Source: Streptosporangiaceae bacterium
GTDB lineage: Bacteria > Actinomycetota > Actinomycetes > Streptosporangiales > Streptosporangiaceae
Length of the DNA: 43,483 nucleotides
NCBI GenBank assembly: GCA_030040155.1
Contig: JASHUG010000337.1
Span: forward strand, 1 to 43,483
Reading direction: 5' to 3'
The stretch's first letter is position 1. The number at the start of each line of letters is the position of its first letter. A program made the translations under genes and the position numbers. Of the stretch, positions 7,586 to 15,976 are shown one piece after another. The notes under the pieces were generated by a model, which was given only the letters and a program-made list of their open reading frames with translations, was not told the DNA's origin and searched no databases.

Positions 7586-9346
7586 CTATGCCTCACTCTC
7601 CTCACGGCCGGCCGACGCCGGGTCGGGCCCGGCAGCGCGCGCCTGTGCGGTAACCGCGGATTTTCTGGGAACGAACTCGTCTCCGCTGCTGACGTCGGCC
7701 GCCTCGTCGTCTCCGCCGGGGCGGGGGTCAGCGGCCTCGGGCAACGCGGTGCCGTCGTGTAGGTCAAGGAATTGCTGAGCCAGGTCGGTGAACTCGGCCT
7801 CGAACCCGCCCGCGGCATCCGAGCGAGCCAGTCCGCCCACCACCACCGCGGTGCCGCCGTCGGCTCGCGGCTGTACCCGGACGAAGACGCGGCGCCGGCG
7901 GACCAGGAATGACAGGATCAGGCCGAGCAGCGCCAGGATGCCGGAGATCAGCGCTGGCAGCTGGCCGGGATCGTAGGTGATTGCCAGGCTGACCCACTGC
8001 GTGTAGCCGGTGAAGGTCAGGGTGCCGTCGCCGTCCGGCAGCTTGATCGACTGTCCCGGTGCCAGCGGCCTGGGCGCGACCGGCAACTGATGCAGGCCCT
8101 TGGTATCCAGCTGATAGACCGACTGCGCGACCGGGCCGTCCATGCCGAGGTTGCCCGCATAAGAGACCAGGCTCACCCTGGGGAACAAGGCGGCGGGAAA
8201 CGCGGACTGGAGCTCGCCGTTCACGTCCACGGCCGTCGGCAGGAAGATGCCGGCGAAGCCCAGCTGGGCTGGCTTGGCGTCCGGGACCTTGATGACGCCC
8301 TCGGAAGTCAGGCTCAGCTGGTCCACCGGGATGAATGGCACCGGGCCGTCGAACTGAACGTGGCCGGTACCGTCAGTGATCTTGAATTCGGGGGCGTAGC
8401 CGTGCCCGATGAGGTAGACACTCACGCTGTCCACGACCAGCGGGTGATTGACCTGCAGCGTGTAGTGCCGCAGCGGCGCTCCCGGCGCCGTCCGGTAGGT
8501 GAGCGGGGCCGCGTAGGAGATCGGCTGGTCCAGCTGCGGGCCCGATGTCACGTACTTGGCCTGGAAGCTCTGCAGGTTGATCGAGAACGGCTGCAGGTCA
8601 GATGGCCCGACGAGTCGGCCGGGGTGGAAGACATCCAGGTCGGTGGGCGTGTTCGCGAACCCCTGGCCGACGATCAGCAGCCGGTTGGCCTTGTACCCCC
8701 AGATGCCGCCGATTCCGACCGAGAACAGCAGCGCCAGCAGGGCGATGTGGAAGATCAGGTTCCCGACCTCGCGCAGGTATCCCTTTTCGGCCGACACCCA
8801 GCCATCGCCGGTCTGCAGCCGGTAGTGCCGCCGGCTCAGCAGCTTCGAGGCGGCTGCCATGGCTTGCTCGGGCTGCTGCTGGGTGACGTAGCTGGCGCTG
8901 AACGGGAGCCTGGCCAGGTTGCGCGGCGCCCGTGGCGGGAGCTGGCGTGCCTGCCCGACGAGCCTGACCGTCCGCGGCAGCACGCAGCCCGCGAGCGAGG
9001 CGAACAGCAGCAGGTAGGTGGCCGCGAACCAGGGCGCAGAAAACACGTTGAACAACGACAGGTCGTTCAGCAGCGGGGCAAGGCCGGGGTGCGCGGTGTA
9101 GTACTGGCTCACCGCCGCCGGATCCGTGCCCTCCTGCGGCAACACCGAGCCTGGCACGCTCGCCAGCGCGAGGAGGAACAGCAGGATCAGGGCGGTCCGC
9201 ATCGACGTGAGCTGGCGCCACGTCCAGCGTAGCCAGCCGAGCACGCCAAGCCTCGGGCCAGCGGGCGCCGGGGCTTCCCGGTCGCTGAGATCGGCATCGG
9301 AATAGGGAGGCAGCGTTGTCAGCGCATCGTCTTCGGCCGTGGTCAT
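7586..9346 (-). CDS. resB: Cytochrome c biogenesis protein ResB
   Basis: 586 residues. Three transmembrane helices in the first 220 residues (around MRTALILLFLLALASV, the FAATYLLLFASLAGC segment, and IFHIALLALLFSVGIGGIWG) precede a large extracytoplasmic domain and a last helix at about 460-480. This is the ResB/Ccs1 architecture, the partner of CcsB in System II cytochrome c maturation. The C-terminal 100 residues are cytoplasmic, acidic and poorly conserved. The start overlaps the end of the ResA-like gene by 4 nt (ATGA), and the end abuts ccsB. Confidence 0.95.
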   Translation of the reverse strand: MTTAEDDALTTLPPYSDADLSDREAPAPAGPRLGVLGWLRWTWRQLTSMRTALILLFLLALASVPGSVLPQEGTDPAAVSQYYTAHPGLAPLLNDLSLFNVFSAPWFAATYLLLFASLAGCVLPRTVRLVGQARQLPPRAPRNLARLPFSASYVTQQQPEQAMAAASKLLSRRHYRLQTGDGWVSAEKGYLREVGNLIFHIALLALLFSVGIGGIWGYKANRLLIVGQGFANTPTDLDVFHPGRLVGPSDLQPFSINLQSFQAKYVTSGPQLDQPISYAAPLTYRTAPGAPLRHYTLQVNHPLVVDSVSVYLIGHGYAPEFKITDGTGHVQFDGPVPFIPVDQLSLTSEGVIKVPDAKPAQLGFAGIFLPTAVDVNGELQSAFPAALFPRVSLVSYAGNLGMDGPVAQSVYQLDTKGLHQLPVAPRPLAPGQSIKLPDGDGTLTFTGYTQWVSLAITYDPGQLPALISGILALLGLILSFLVRRRRVFVRVQPRADGGTAVVVGGLARSDAAGGFEAEFTDLAQQFLDLHDGTALPEAADPRPGGDDEAADVSSGDEFVPRKSAVTAQARAAGPDPASAGREESEA

Positions 9347-10041
9347 TGGCGCTCCGCAGCCAGGTTGGTGAGGATGGCCTTCAGGCTGCCGTAAGTGACT
9401 CCGCCGATGATCCGCGCGGCAATCCGGCCGCTCCGGTCGATGACGATCGTCGACGGGATGGCGGAAGGCGTGGCGACTCCGCGGAACTCCAGCGCGATCA
9501 GGTCACTCGGATCGCTGAAGCTTGGGTACCCGACGTTGAAGTCCTGCATGAAGGCCAGCGCCGCGTCCGGCTCATCCCGGATGTCGACGCCCACGAAGCG
9601 GACGCCGCGGCCGGCCATCTGCCGCGCGAGCGTGCCAAGAACTGGCGCCTCGGCTCGGCACGGGGCGCACCATGATCCCCAGAAGTTGAGCACGATCACG
9701 TCGCCCCGGTAGGACGCGAGCGTCAGCGGCTTGCCGGTGAGTGATGTGCCGGACACCTTGGGCGCCACCGGGCGGCTTCCGACGCTGAACACCGTGCTCG
9801 CGTAACTGCTGCTGACGAAGTTCTGGCCGTCGCTGATCGGCGTGTTCTGCCCGATGGCCCCGCCGTCACAACCGGCAACGGCGATCCCCGCGCCGGCTAG
9901 CGCAATGACCGCGCAGGCCCGCGCCATCAGGGCCGGCCGGCCTGAACCGGCCAGCCTGTGGCGTCGCCAGCCGACTCCAGGCCGTCGTGAGTCGCCCGCG
10001 GCGCGGACGCCGCAGCGCACGAGGCGTGGCAGGCGGGTCAC
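9343..10041 (-). CDS. resA: ResA/TlpA-type thioredoxin lipoprotein
   Basis: 232 residues if started at GTG 10041, which has AGGAG (10050-10054) 8 nt upstream; a longer frame to 10167 overlaps the phosphatase gene, and an ATG at 9927 lacks a Shine-Dalgarno. A hydrophobic signal segment ends in the lipobox IAVAGC, so the protein is likely membrane-anchored outside. The thioredoxin domain carries WCAPC in NFWGSWCAPCRAEAP. ResA-like proteins reduce the CXXCH of apocytochrome c before heme attachment. It is operonic with resB (4-nt overlap) and ccsB. No CcdA-type electron donor lies next to it, unlike in many relatives. Confidence 0.9.
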   Translation of the reverse strand: MTRLPRLVRCGVRAAGDSRRPGVGWRRHRLAGSGRPALMARACAVIALAGAGIAVAGCDGGAIGQNTPISDGQNFVSSSYASTVFSVGSRPVAPKVSGTSLTGKPLTLASYRGDVIVLNFWGSWCAPCRAEAPVLGTLARQMAGRGVRFVGVDIRDEPDAALAFMQDFNVGYPSFSDPSDLIALEFRGVATPSAIPSTIVIDRSGRIAARIIGGVTYGSLKAILTNLAAERQ

Positions 10042-10159
10042 TGGGCGATCTCCTACAGGCAGTAGTACCGCGCCTATTGTGCCCGATGAGTAACCTGGCC
10101 GAGGCAGCGGGCCGGCCTTTGCGGGGTTTGCGGGAGCAGCAGGTCCGGCGGCGGACGGC

Positions 10160-10819
10160 TCAGGCACCCGCGACCTGGCGGCGGCCGGGACCAGACGGCT
10201 CGGCGTAATTCACGCCGATGATCTTGCTACCGGCGAACATCAGGCTCGTGACGCTGCCAAGCGCGCATTGCCGACGGCGCGGATCGTGCCACAGCCGGCG
10301 GCCCTCGGCGGCCTCTCTTGCCACCCAGATGGGGAGCTGGTGGCTGACGAGCACGGCCTCGTGCCCCTCAGCCACTGCGGCTGCGTCGTTGGCTGACGCC
10401 AGCACCCGCGCCGCCACCTCCTTGTACGGCTCGCCCCACGACGGCCGGAACGGATTTCGGAGCTGAATCCAGTGCCGGGGCCTGCGCAGGGCGCCGTCGC
10501 CGACGGCAAAGCGCATGCCCTCGAAGTAGTTCCGCGGCTCGATGAGCCGATCGTCAAGCTCGACTGCCAGGTCAAGCTCGGCCGCGATCGGCTCGGCGGT
10601 CTCAATGGCGCGCTCGAGCGGCGAGGATCTCAGCAGGGTGACGTCCCGACCGGCGAGAAAGTCGGCGACGGCCTTCGCCATCACGCGGCCTGCCTCGGAC
10701 AGGTGGTAGCCGGGAATGCGCCCGTACAGGATGCGGCGCGGGTTGTCGACCTCGCCATGCCTCACCATGTGCACGATGGCCGTGGTACCCGCAGGGGACC
10801 GGATATCGCTGCTGCTCAT
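10160..10819 (-). CDS. Histidine phosphatase (phosphoglycerate mutase-like) family protein
   Basis: 219 residues. The N-terminal motif MVRHGEVDNP contains the catalytic RHG. A second conserved region (LLRSSPLERAIETAEPIA) and a later His in VLVSHQLPIW complete the branch-1 pattern. Substrate unknown; the family includes phosphatases of sugars and nucleotides. It is the first gene of the cytochrome c maturation group, ending 118 nt before the resA GTG. The ATG at 10819 was chosen; a GTG at 10828 in the same frame is possible. Confidence 0.9.
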   Translation of the reverse strand: MSSSDIRSPAGTTAIVHMVRHGEVDNPRRILYGRIPGYHLSEAGRVMAKAVADFLAGRDVTLLRSSPLERAIETAEPIAAELDLAVELDDRLIEPRNYFEGMRFAVGDGALRRPRHWIQLRNPFRPSWGEPYKEVAARVLASANDAAAVAEGHEAVLVSHQLPIWVAREAAEGRRLWHDPRRRQCALGSVTSLMFAGSKIIGVNYAEPSGPGRRQVAGA

Positions 10820-10887
10820 ACGCCGCACAGCTTACCGGGGGGTGCCCGGCGGATCGGCTCCGCCTTGATCGGCGGGCCCGACGGCCT

Positions 10888-10919
10888 CTAGGCTGAAGGC
10901 AGCATGTGGCTGCGCCTAG
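10888..10919 (+). promoter_or_regulatory. Alternative hairpin overlapping the riboswitch start
   Basis: CTAGGC (10888-10893) pairs with GCCTAG (10914-10919), and inside it GCAGC (10899-10903) with GCTGC (10909-10913) around the loop ATGTG. It sequesters the first conserved block of the ykkC-like element, so the two folds exclude each other. Confidence 0.45.
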
Positions 10920-11050
10920 GGTTCCGCGCCCCGTCCGTCATTGACCAACACAACCAGGGCAGGGCGGCCTGGACCGAGCGGTGCCAAGAGCCCGCATGAC
11001 CGGTGCTCACAGTGAGAGCCGGGACTGCCGGGCGAACACCTGACGGGAGA
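10912..11050 (+). promoter_or_regulatory. ykkC-class (guanidine-I-like) riboswitch candidate
   Basis: The leader of the DMT transporter carries, in order, CTAGGGTTCCG (10916-10926), CTGGACCGAG (10969-10978) and ACGGGAGA (11043-11050). These resemble the conserved ykkC blocks CUAGGGUUCCG, CUGGUCCGAG and CGGGAGA. GCGCC (10912-10916) can pair with GGTGC (10980-10984) as the closing stem, and GC-GCCC with GGGCGGC as the inner one. The third block is weaker than the consensus, so class and ligand are uncertain. An alternative hairpin (10888-10919) overlaps the first block and could be the switching partner. Confidence 0.5.
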
Positions 11051-11114
11051 GAAACCTCGAGGGCTCTGTTCGGCGTGCCCGCACCCCGCGGGCCCGACCC
11101 ACAGGAGCCGCCTC

Positions 11115-12002
11115 GTGAGCCCGTTGGCCCTCTCGCTCATCCTGATCGCTGCCATCGCGCACGCCAGCTGGAATCTGTTCAGCAAGCAGGCAGCCAGCAC
11201 CGGCGCGGTCTTCTTCATCTGGCTCCTCGCAGTCGCCGCGACTGGCCTGTACGCGCCGGTCGTGGCGATCGTCGCTGTGGCCGATCCGCCGCACCTGACC
11301 GCCCTGAACTGGGTTTTTATGACCGGCACCGGCGTGCTTGAGGCGGGCTACTTCCTCTTGCTCCAGTTCGGCTACCGCAAGGGCGACCTGTCGCTTGTCT
11401 ACCCGGTCGGTCGAGGAACGGGCGCGCTACTCGCGGCGCTGGCCGGCATCCTGTTGCTGGGCGAGCGGCCCAGCCCCGTGGCGCTGGCCGGGATTGGCTG
11501 CATCGTGGCCGGCATCATCGCGATCGGCATCCCGGCCGGCGCCCGAGCCGTCGACGCGGACCACTCGCCTCGGCCGCCCGCCGCAGTGGCCGTGACCCTG
11601 GCGCTCTGCACCGGGGTCTTCATCGCCAGTTACACCATCTGGGACAAGTACGCGGTGACGAATCTGCGGACGCCGCCGATGCTGCAGGGCTACGCCGCGT
11701 TCCCGTTCATGGCCCTGGCCTTCGCGCCGCTGGTCATACGGGACCCCGGCCGCATCGCGCGGGTGTGGCGCGAGTTCCGGCCCCAGGTCCTGGCCGCAGG
11801 CGTGCTCGCGCCGCTTGCCTACGTGCTGGTCCTCGTCGCGCTGAGCTTTTCCGCGGTCAGCGCGATCGCGCCGGCCCGTGAGGTCAGCATCTTGTTCGGG
11901 GTCGTGCTGGGCCGCCGGCTGCTGGGCGAGGGTGGCATGGCCCGCAAGCTGACAGCGGCCGCGGCTATCGTCGCGGGCATCGTGGCGGTCGCAGTCGGCT
12001 AG
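11115..12002 (+). CDS. EamA/DMT-superfamily transporter
   Basis: 295 residues with ten predicted transmembrane helices in two EamA repeats. Typical features include an N-terminal AHASWNLFSK and the conserved PVGRGTGALLAALAG and PAREVSILFGVVLG ends of each half. These proteins export small metabolites by an unknown or varied mechanism. The GTG at 11115 follows AGGAG (11103-11107). The leader holds ykkC-class signatures, which would suit an exporter of guanidine or a related compound; this is inference from context. The gene ends at a perfect hairpin shared with the convergent gene. Confidence 0.9.
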   Translation: MSPLALSLILIAAIAHASWNLFSKQAASTGAVFFIWLLAVAATGLYAPVVAIVAVADPPHLTALNWVFMTGTGVLEAGYFLLLQFGYRKGDLSLVYPVGRGTGALLAALAGILLLGERPSPVALAGIGCIVAGIIAIGIPAGARAVDADHSPRPPAAVAVTLALCTGVFIASYTIWDKYAVTNLRTPPMLQGYAAFPFMALAFAPLVIRDPGRIARVWREFRPQVLAAGVLAPLAYVLVLVALSFSAVSAIAPAREVSILFGVVLGRRLLGEGGMARKLTAAAAIVAGIVAVAVG

Positions 12003-12024
12003 CGCGCTCGGCTAAGCCTGCGGC

Positions 12025-12056
12025 CCTGTGCCCGCCCGGCAGCGGGCGGGCACAGG
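12025..12056. terminator. Bidirectional terminator hairpin
   Basis: CCTGTGCCCGCCCG (12025-12038) pairs perfectly with 12043-12056 around the loop GCAG, a 14-bp GC-rich stem. It lies between two convergent genes ending at 12002 and 12061. It has no T-tract, as is usual in high-GC actinobacteria. Confidence 0.85.
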
Positions 12057-12060
12057 CGAC

Positions 12061-12567
12061 TCAGGAGATCTCGATGTAACGCTGCCGATCGGTCATGACC
12101 TCGCGGAGCTTGCGCAGCCTTGCATCCATGGCCGTAACGTCAAGCTCGTCGAGCGCCAGCACCCGCTGCGCATCGGCCGCTAGCGCGTCGGCCTCGCCAA
12201 CCATCGTCCAGTCAAATTGCATCAGCTCGTCCAGCCCGGCCGACCTGACGCGGTTCCATACCTTGTCCTGGTTCAGGACTGGCAGCCCGCGGACGGCGGC
12301 CGAGGCGTCCTCGATGGCCCGCACGAGCCGCTCGGCTCGGCGGATCGGCTCCATCACCTCGGCGGGCGGGAACGGCTGCTCCCTCGTCGACGGCGGGACG
12401 CGGTCGGTGCGCCACTGGCTGATCAGCTGCCGGACGCAGGCCGCCGCCGCGCCGAGCCCATGCCCTACCCGCTCGCGAACGAGCAGATCATCGGACCGGA
12501 GCCTGCCCTTGTCGGTGTAGATGTCGGAGGCAAGCAGCCCGCGCAGCCGGTCAGAGAGGTCTGACAC
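12061..12567 (-). CDS. Hypothetical helical protein, partner of SPFH gene
   Basis: 168 residues, soluble and mostly helical, with no signal or membrane segment. No family is recognised. The N-terminus (SDRLRGLLASDIYTDKGRL) and the C-terminus (DARLRKLREVMTDRQRYIEI) are rich in charged residues. It starts 3 nt after the stop of the SPFH-domain gene, so the two are co-translated and likely act together, perhaps as scaffold and client. It ends at the terminator hairpin at 12025-12056. Confidence 0.75.
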   Translation of the reverse strand: MSDLSDRLRGLLASDIYTDKGRLRSDDLLVRERVGHGLGAAAACVRQLISQWRTDRVPPSTREQPFPPAEVMEPIRRAERLVRAIEDASAAVRGLPVLNQDKVWNRVRSAGLDELMQFDWTMVGEADALAADAQRVLALDELDVTAMDARLRKLREVMTDRQRYIEIS

Positions 12568-12570
12568 CGG

Positions 12571-13452
12571 TCAGGGCGCCTGGTGCGCAGCCTGCGCAGG
12601 CGCAGCCACTACCCCGCCGTTAATGTCGGCCAGCGACGGCATGCTCGCGACCGGGCTGGTCTGCGCGGTGATGCCGATGTTGAACGACTCACCGACGGCC
12701 ATGTTCGGCGCTGACACGAGCCCGCGCTCAGCCATCTTCATCGCCACGTAATACCGCACGGCGTCGAGTTCAGACAGCCCGAACGCGCGGAGCGAGATCA
12801 GCTCGCGCATCCGCTCGTCCCTGGGCCGCATCAGCACCTTGACGTCGTTCAGCGTGACGCCATAAATGGACAGGAAGTCCTGCAGGTGACCGCGGACCAA
12901 CTCGGTGATCTCGTGGATCTTCTCGTTCACCTGCTCCAGCGGCGTGACCTGGACGAGCTGGTTGACCGCCTGCTCCACAACGGGACCGGCGTAGGCATTC
13001 AGCGCGTCGGCGGTGAGGTAGTGACCCTGGTACGGCATGTGCGTGACCAGCTTCACTGCGTCTTCCTTGGTGTCGATGTGCACGTAGTAGTCGACGTCGT
13101 AGACGAGCTCGGCGAGCTCCGCGGACAGCGCTACCCCCTGCGCCTTGACCACGCTCTTGGCCCGTGCCACGAATAGTGCCTCGTACTGCCATGGCGACTG
13201 GCCGCCGTAGAAGGCCTGCTGGAAGCTGCCGAGCAGCGGCCGCTGCGGCGTCTCCACCGGGTACTGGCCGGTCTCATAGACGTTCAGGATGGCGCCGCGC
13301 GACTTAAGCACGCAGAAGTGGTTGCTTTCCACCGTCAGCAGGCTGCCGTTCATGATGTCGGCACCGGGATAGTGCCACATGAGGATGCCTGGCCCCATCT
13401 GCTCGGTGCCGTCGTTCGTGTTCAGGGTGCTGATGACATTCCGCATCGCCAT
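12571..13452 (-). CDS. SPFH-domain (virion core/YdjI-like) protein
   Basis: 293 residues. The central part (VESNHFCVLKSRGAILNVYETG, then a coiled helical segment ending in SIYGVTLNDVKVLM) follows the SPFH/YdjI pattern, in which a beta-rich Band-7 domain is followed by a long helix that drives oligomerisation. There is no N-terminal transmembrane helix and no C-terminal zinc ribbon, unlike many YdjI proteins. ATG 13452 was chosen because GGAGG lies 10 nt upstream; an in-frame extension to 13512 lacks support. It is followed 3 nt later by an unknown gene. SPFH proteins organise membrane microdomains, but its job here is not known. Confidence 0.75.
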   Translation of the reverse strand: MAMRNVISTLNTNDGTEQMGPGILMWHYPGADIMNGSLLTVESNHFCVLKSRGAILNVYETGQYPVETPQRPLLGSFQQAFYGGQSPWQYEALFVARAKSVVKAQGVALSAELAELVYDVDYYVHIDTKEDAVKLVTHMPYQGHYLTADALNAYAGPVVEQAVNQLVQVTPLEQVNEKIHEITELVRGHLQDFLSIYGVTLNDVKVLMRPRDERMRELISLRAFGLSELDAVRYYVAMKMAERGLVSAPNMAVGESFNIGITAQTSPVASMPSLADINGGVVAAPAQAAHQAP

Positions 13453-13593
13453 GGCTTGCTTTCCTCCCGTAGTGGGCCCAGGCACCGGATGCCCGCGTTG
13501 CCCACAGCACATCCTGACGAGAAAGCGCGCACGCTGCTAGGGCTATCGCCATGAAACATGACATTCGCCTCAGCGCTGGGGCGTTCTTGCGAC

Positions 13594-14898
13594 TCAGCCG
13601 AGCGCCGCCGCAGCCGCCGCGGCGGCGGATGGCAGCGCGTCGGCGATCCTGGCCAGCGCGGCCTCATCGTGGGCCGCCGACAGGAACCACGCCTCATAGC
13701 CAGATGGCGGCAGGTAGACCCCGCGGTCCAGCATGGCGTGGAAGAACGCCGCGTACGCTGCCGCCGACTGCCGGCGCGCACCGGCGAAGTCGCCCACCGG
13801 GTCGGCGATCCCGAGGAAGACCGAGAACAGGTTCCCAGCCTGCTGCAGCCGGAACGGCACGCCGGTCTCGGCGAGTGCGTCCGCGGCGAGCTTGGCCACG
13901 GTCGCGGCGGCCTCATCGACCCGCGCGTACACCTCCGGGGTGCACTCGCGCAGCGTCGCGACCCCGGCCGCGGTCGCCAGCGGGTTCCCCGACAGCGTGC
14001 CCGCCTGGTAAACCGGGCCGGACGGCGCCAGCCGCTCCATGATTTCCGCTCGGCCCCCGAACGCCGCAGCTGGCAGTCCGCCGCCCATGACCTTGCCGAA
14101 GGTCATCAGGTCGGCCGGAACGCCCTCGTGGCCGTACCACCCGGACCTCGTGACCCGAAAGCCAGTCAGGACCTCATCCATGATCAGCAGCGCACCATGC
14201 TCGGCGGACAACGCGGCGAGCAACTCGTTGAACCCGGCGGCCGGAGGCACGATGCCCATGTTCGCCGGGCAGGCCTCGGTGATCACGCACGCGATATCGG
14301 CCCCGCGCTCGGCAAACGCCCGCCGGACGGCGGCAGCGTCGTTGTAGGGCAGCACCACGGTCTCCGCAGCCGCCGCTCCCGTCACCCCTGGCGAGTCAGG
14401 CAGCCCGAGCGTGGCCACGCCCGAGCCGGCCGCTGCCAGCAGCGCGTCAACGTGGCCGTGGTAGCAGCCCGCGAACTTCACCACCAGCCGGCGGCCGGTG
14501 TAGCCCCTGGCCAGGCGGATCGCGGTCATCGTCGCCTCGGTGCCCGAGTTGACCAGACGCACGCGCTCCACCGGCGCCCGGTCGATGATCTCAGCCGCGA
14601 GTTCCGCCTCGCCCTCGGTCACGGTGCCAAAGGAGGTCCCGTTACCGACTGCGGCCTGGACCGCCGAGACGACGGCCGGGTGAGCATGGCCGAGGATCAT
14701 CGGCCCCCACGAGCACACCAGGTCCACGTACTCGTTGCCATCGACGTCGGTCAGGTACGGGCCGCGCCCCGAGGCCATGAAGACCGGGTCGCCGCCGACC
14801 GATCCGAAAGCGCGCACGGGCGAGTTCACGCCGCCAGGCATCAGCGTGCTGGCGCGCGCGAACAACGCGGCGGACCGCCGCCGGTTTTGCTGGGTCAT
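13594..14898 (-). CDS. hemL: Glutamate-1-semialdehyde 2,1-aminomutase
   Basis: 434 residues, the usual length. Class-III aminotransferase motifs: the N-terminal [13 protein letters not shown], the conserved [26 protein letters not shown], and the PLP-binding Lys in [11 protein letters not shown] (about residue 267). It converts glutamate-1-semialdehyde to 5-aminolevulinate, the step after HemA in heme biosynthesis. The start overlaps the preceding Prim-Pol-like gene by 1 nt (TGATG), so translation is coupled. It is about 3 kb from hemB and the rex-hem cluster rather than inside it. Confidence 0.97.
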   Translation of the reverse strand: MTQQNRRRSAALFARASTLMPGGVNSPVRAFGSVGGDPVFMASGRGPYLTDVDGNEYVDLVCSWGPMILGHAHPAVVSAVQAAVGNGTSFGTVTEGEAELAAEIIDRAPVERVRLVNSGTEATMTAIRLARGYTGRRLVVKFAGCYHGHVDALLAAAGSGVATLGLPDSPGVTGAAAAETVVLPYNDAAAVRRAFAERGADIACVITEACPANMGIVPPAAGFNELLAALSAEHGALLIMDEVLTGFRVTRSGWYGHEGVPADLMTFGKVMGGGLPAAAFGGRAEIMERLAPSGPVYQAGTLSGNPLATAAGVATLRECTPEVYARVDEAAATVAKLAADALAETGVPFRLQQAGNLFSVFLGIADPVGDFAGARRQSAAAYAAFFHAMLDRGVYLPPSGYEAWFLSAAHDEAALARIADALPSAAAAAAAALG

Positions 14899-15560
14899 CA
14901 GCCAATCTCCTCGCAGGCATCGGCCAGGACCTCGAGCAGGCGCAGGCCATCCGGCAGCTCGTAACTGCCTGGGTCGCGCAGCCAGCGTGCGACGCCGCCG
15001 CCGTGTCGTGACGGCGGCGCAATCACGTAACTATCCCGGCAATGCCAGCGTAGCCCGGACACATCGGCCACTTCCTCGGGCTCGCAGTCAAGGTGGCACG
15101 ACCACCACTCGCTCTCGTCGGCCGGTGCACCCCTGGTGCGGACAAAGAAATGGGCCCGGTCCCCCGCGCTGAGTGCTACGGGGCCGGGCCGCAGGCCTGA
15201 CCGCTCCATCCGGCTGAGAGCCGAGATCCCTACCCGTGCGGGCACGTCCAGGACATCGAACACGCGGCCAGTGGCGAGGATCACATTCGCCTCGGGGATC
15301 GTGAGCCACCATCGCCCGATGATGCCCAGGTCGGTGCTCGCCAGCAACTGCCACGCCGGGGACAGCGGGTGGGCGCCTGGCGAGGGGCAGCCAACGCGGT
15401 CGCACGAGCAGGCGCGCTGCACGTCTGCGGGTCGTTGCGCGCGGCCCGGCGGGAAGGCACCGGCGCAGACAGGCCAGCCCAGCGTGGCGTACCTGACCGC
15501 CGCCTCGGCCGTCTTACTCTCGGCCCTCCGGCGCCGTACCCGCAGTACAGCTTCGACCAA
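14898..15560 (-). CDS. Degenerate Prim-Pol-domain protein coupled to hemL
   Basis: 220 residues. The pattern [14 protein letters not shown], then a Cys-rich loop ([15 protein letters not shown]), [15 protein letters not shown], and [10 protein letters not shown] follows the N-terminal bifunctional primase/polymerase (PF09250-type) fold. In active enzymes the last motif usually holds two acidic metal ligands (DxD); here the second is Pro (DVP), so catalysis is doubtful. The start is TTG at 15560 with GGGAG 9 nt upstream. Its stop overlaps the hemL ATG. A regulatory or binding role is possible; function unknown. Confidence 0.75.
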   Translation of the reverse strand: MVEAVLRVRRRRAESKTAEAAVRYATLGWPVCAGAFPPGRAQRPADVQRACSCDRVGCPSPGAHPLSPAWQLLASTDLGIIGRWWLTIPEANVILATGRVFDVLDVPARVGISALSRMERSGLRPGPVALSAGDRAHFFVRTRGAPADESEWWSCHLDCEPEEVADVSGLRWHCRDSYVIAPPSRHGGGVARWLRDPGSYELPDGLRLLEVLADACEEIG

Positions 15561-15976
15561 CTGGCTACGCTCCCGCCCGGCCCTAGCGAGCCGCTAACGA
15601 TCGATGATGCCTTGCCGAGGTATGCGATCTGGCCGCCGACCCGACCGGACCCCAACCGAAGGACTCACCCGATGCATAAGGGAGATTGCAAGGTGACAGT
15701 TGCCAGGATACTCACGGTCCGCGGCTCGAGGCGTTTGTCCGCGCCGTAATGGGTCTGGCAGTTGACGTCCGGCAATGCTCCTCGGTAGAACGTGTTTCAA
15801 TTCTCGTCGAATAGTAGCGCTGGGCACGGGAGGGTCGGCATTCCGGTGCTGTTCAGCGCGACCCGGAGGTCACCAGGACCCAGCTCCAGGGCTGGCTGGA
15901 AGACAGCTGGCAGACGCCGGCGACGTGGCTGTCACTGCTGTGCGGACGCCCGCGACCACTGGCTTGTCGGAGACTC
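15561..15976. other. 416-bp gap with no recognised gene
   Basis: No open frame on either strand shows codon bias or family similarity. The stretch contains a few AT-richer patches (around 15790-15820) and the match TAGAACGTGTTTCA at 15786-15799, which fits the KstR box pattern TnnAACnnGTTnnA but has no target gene nearby. It may hold the promoter of the Prim-Pol/hemL unit near 15561-15620. Confidence 0.6.

Noticed and set aside
15786-15799. KstR box (TAGAACGTGTTTCA)
   Set aside because: It fits the loose pattern but only eight bases are constrained, so about one match is expected by chance in a window of this size, and there are no steroid or acyl-CoA genes nearby.
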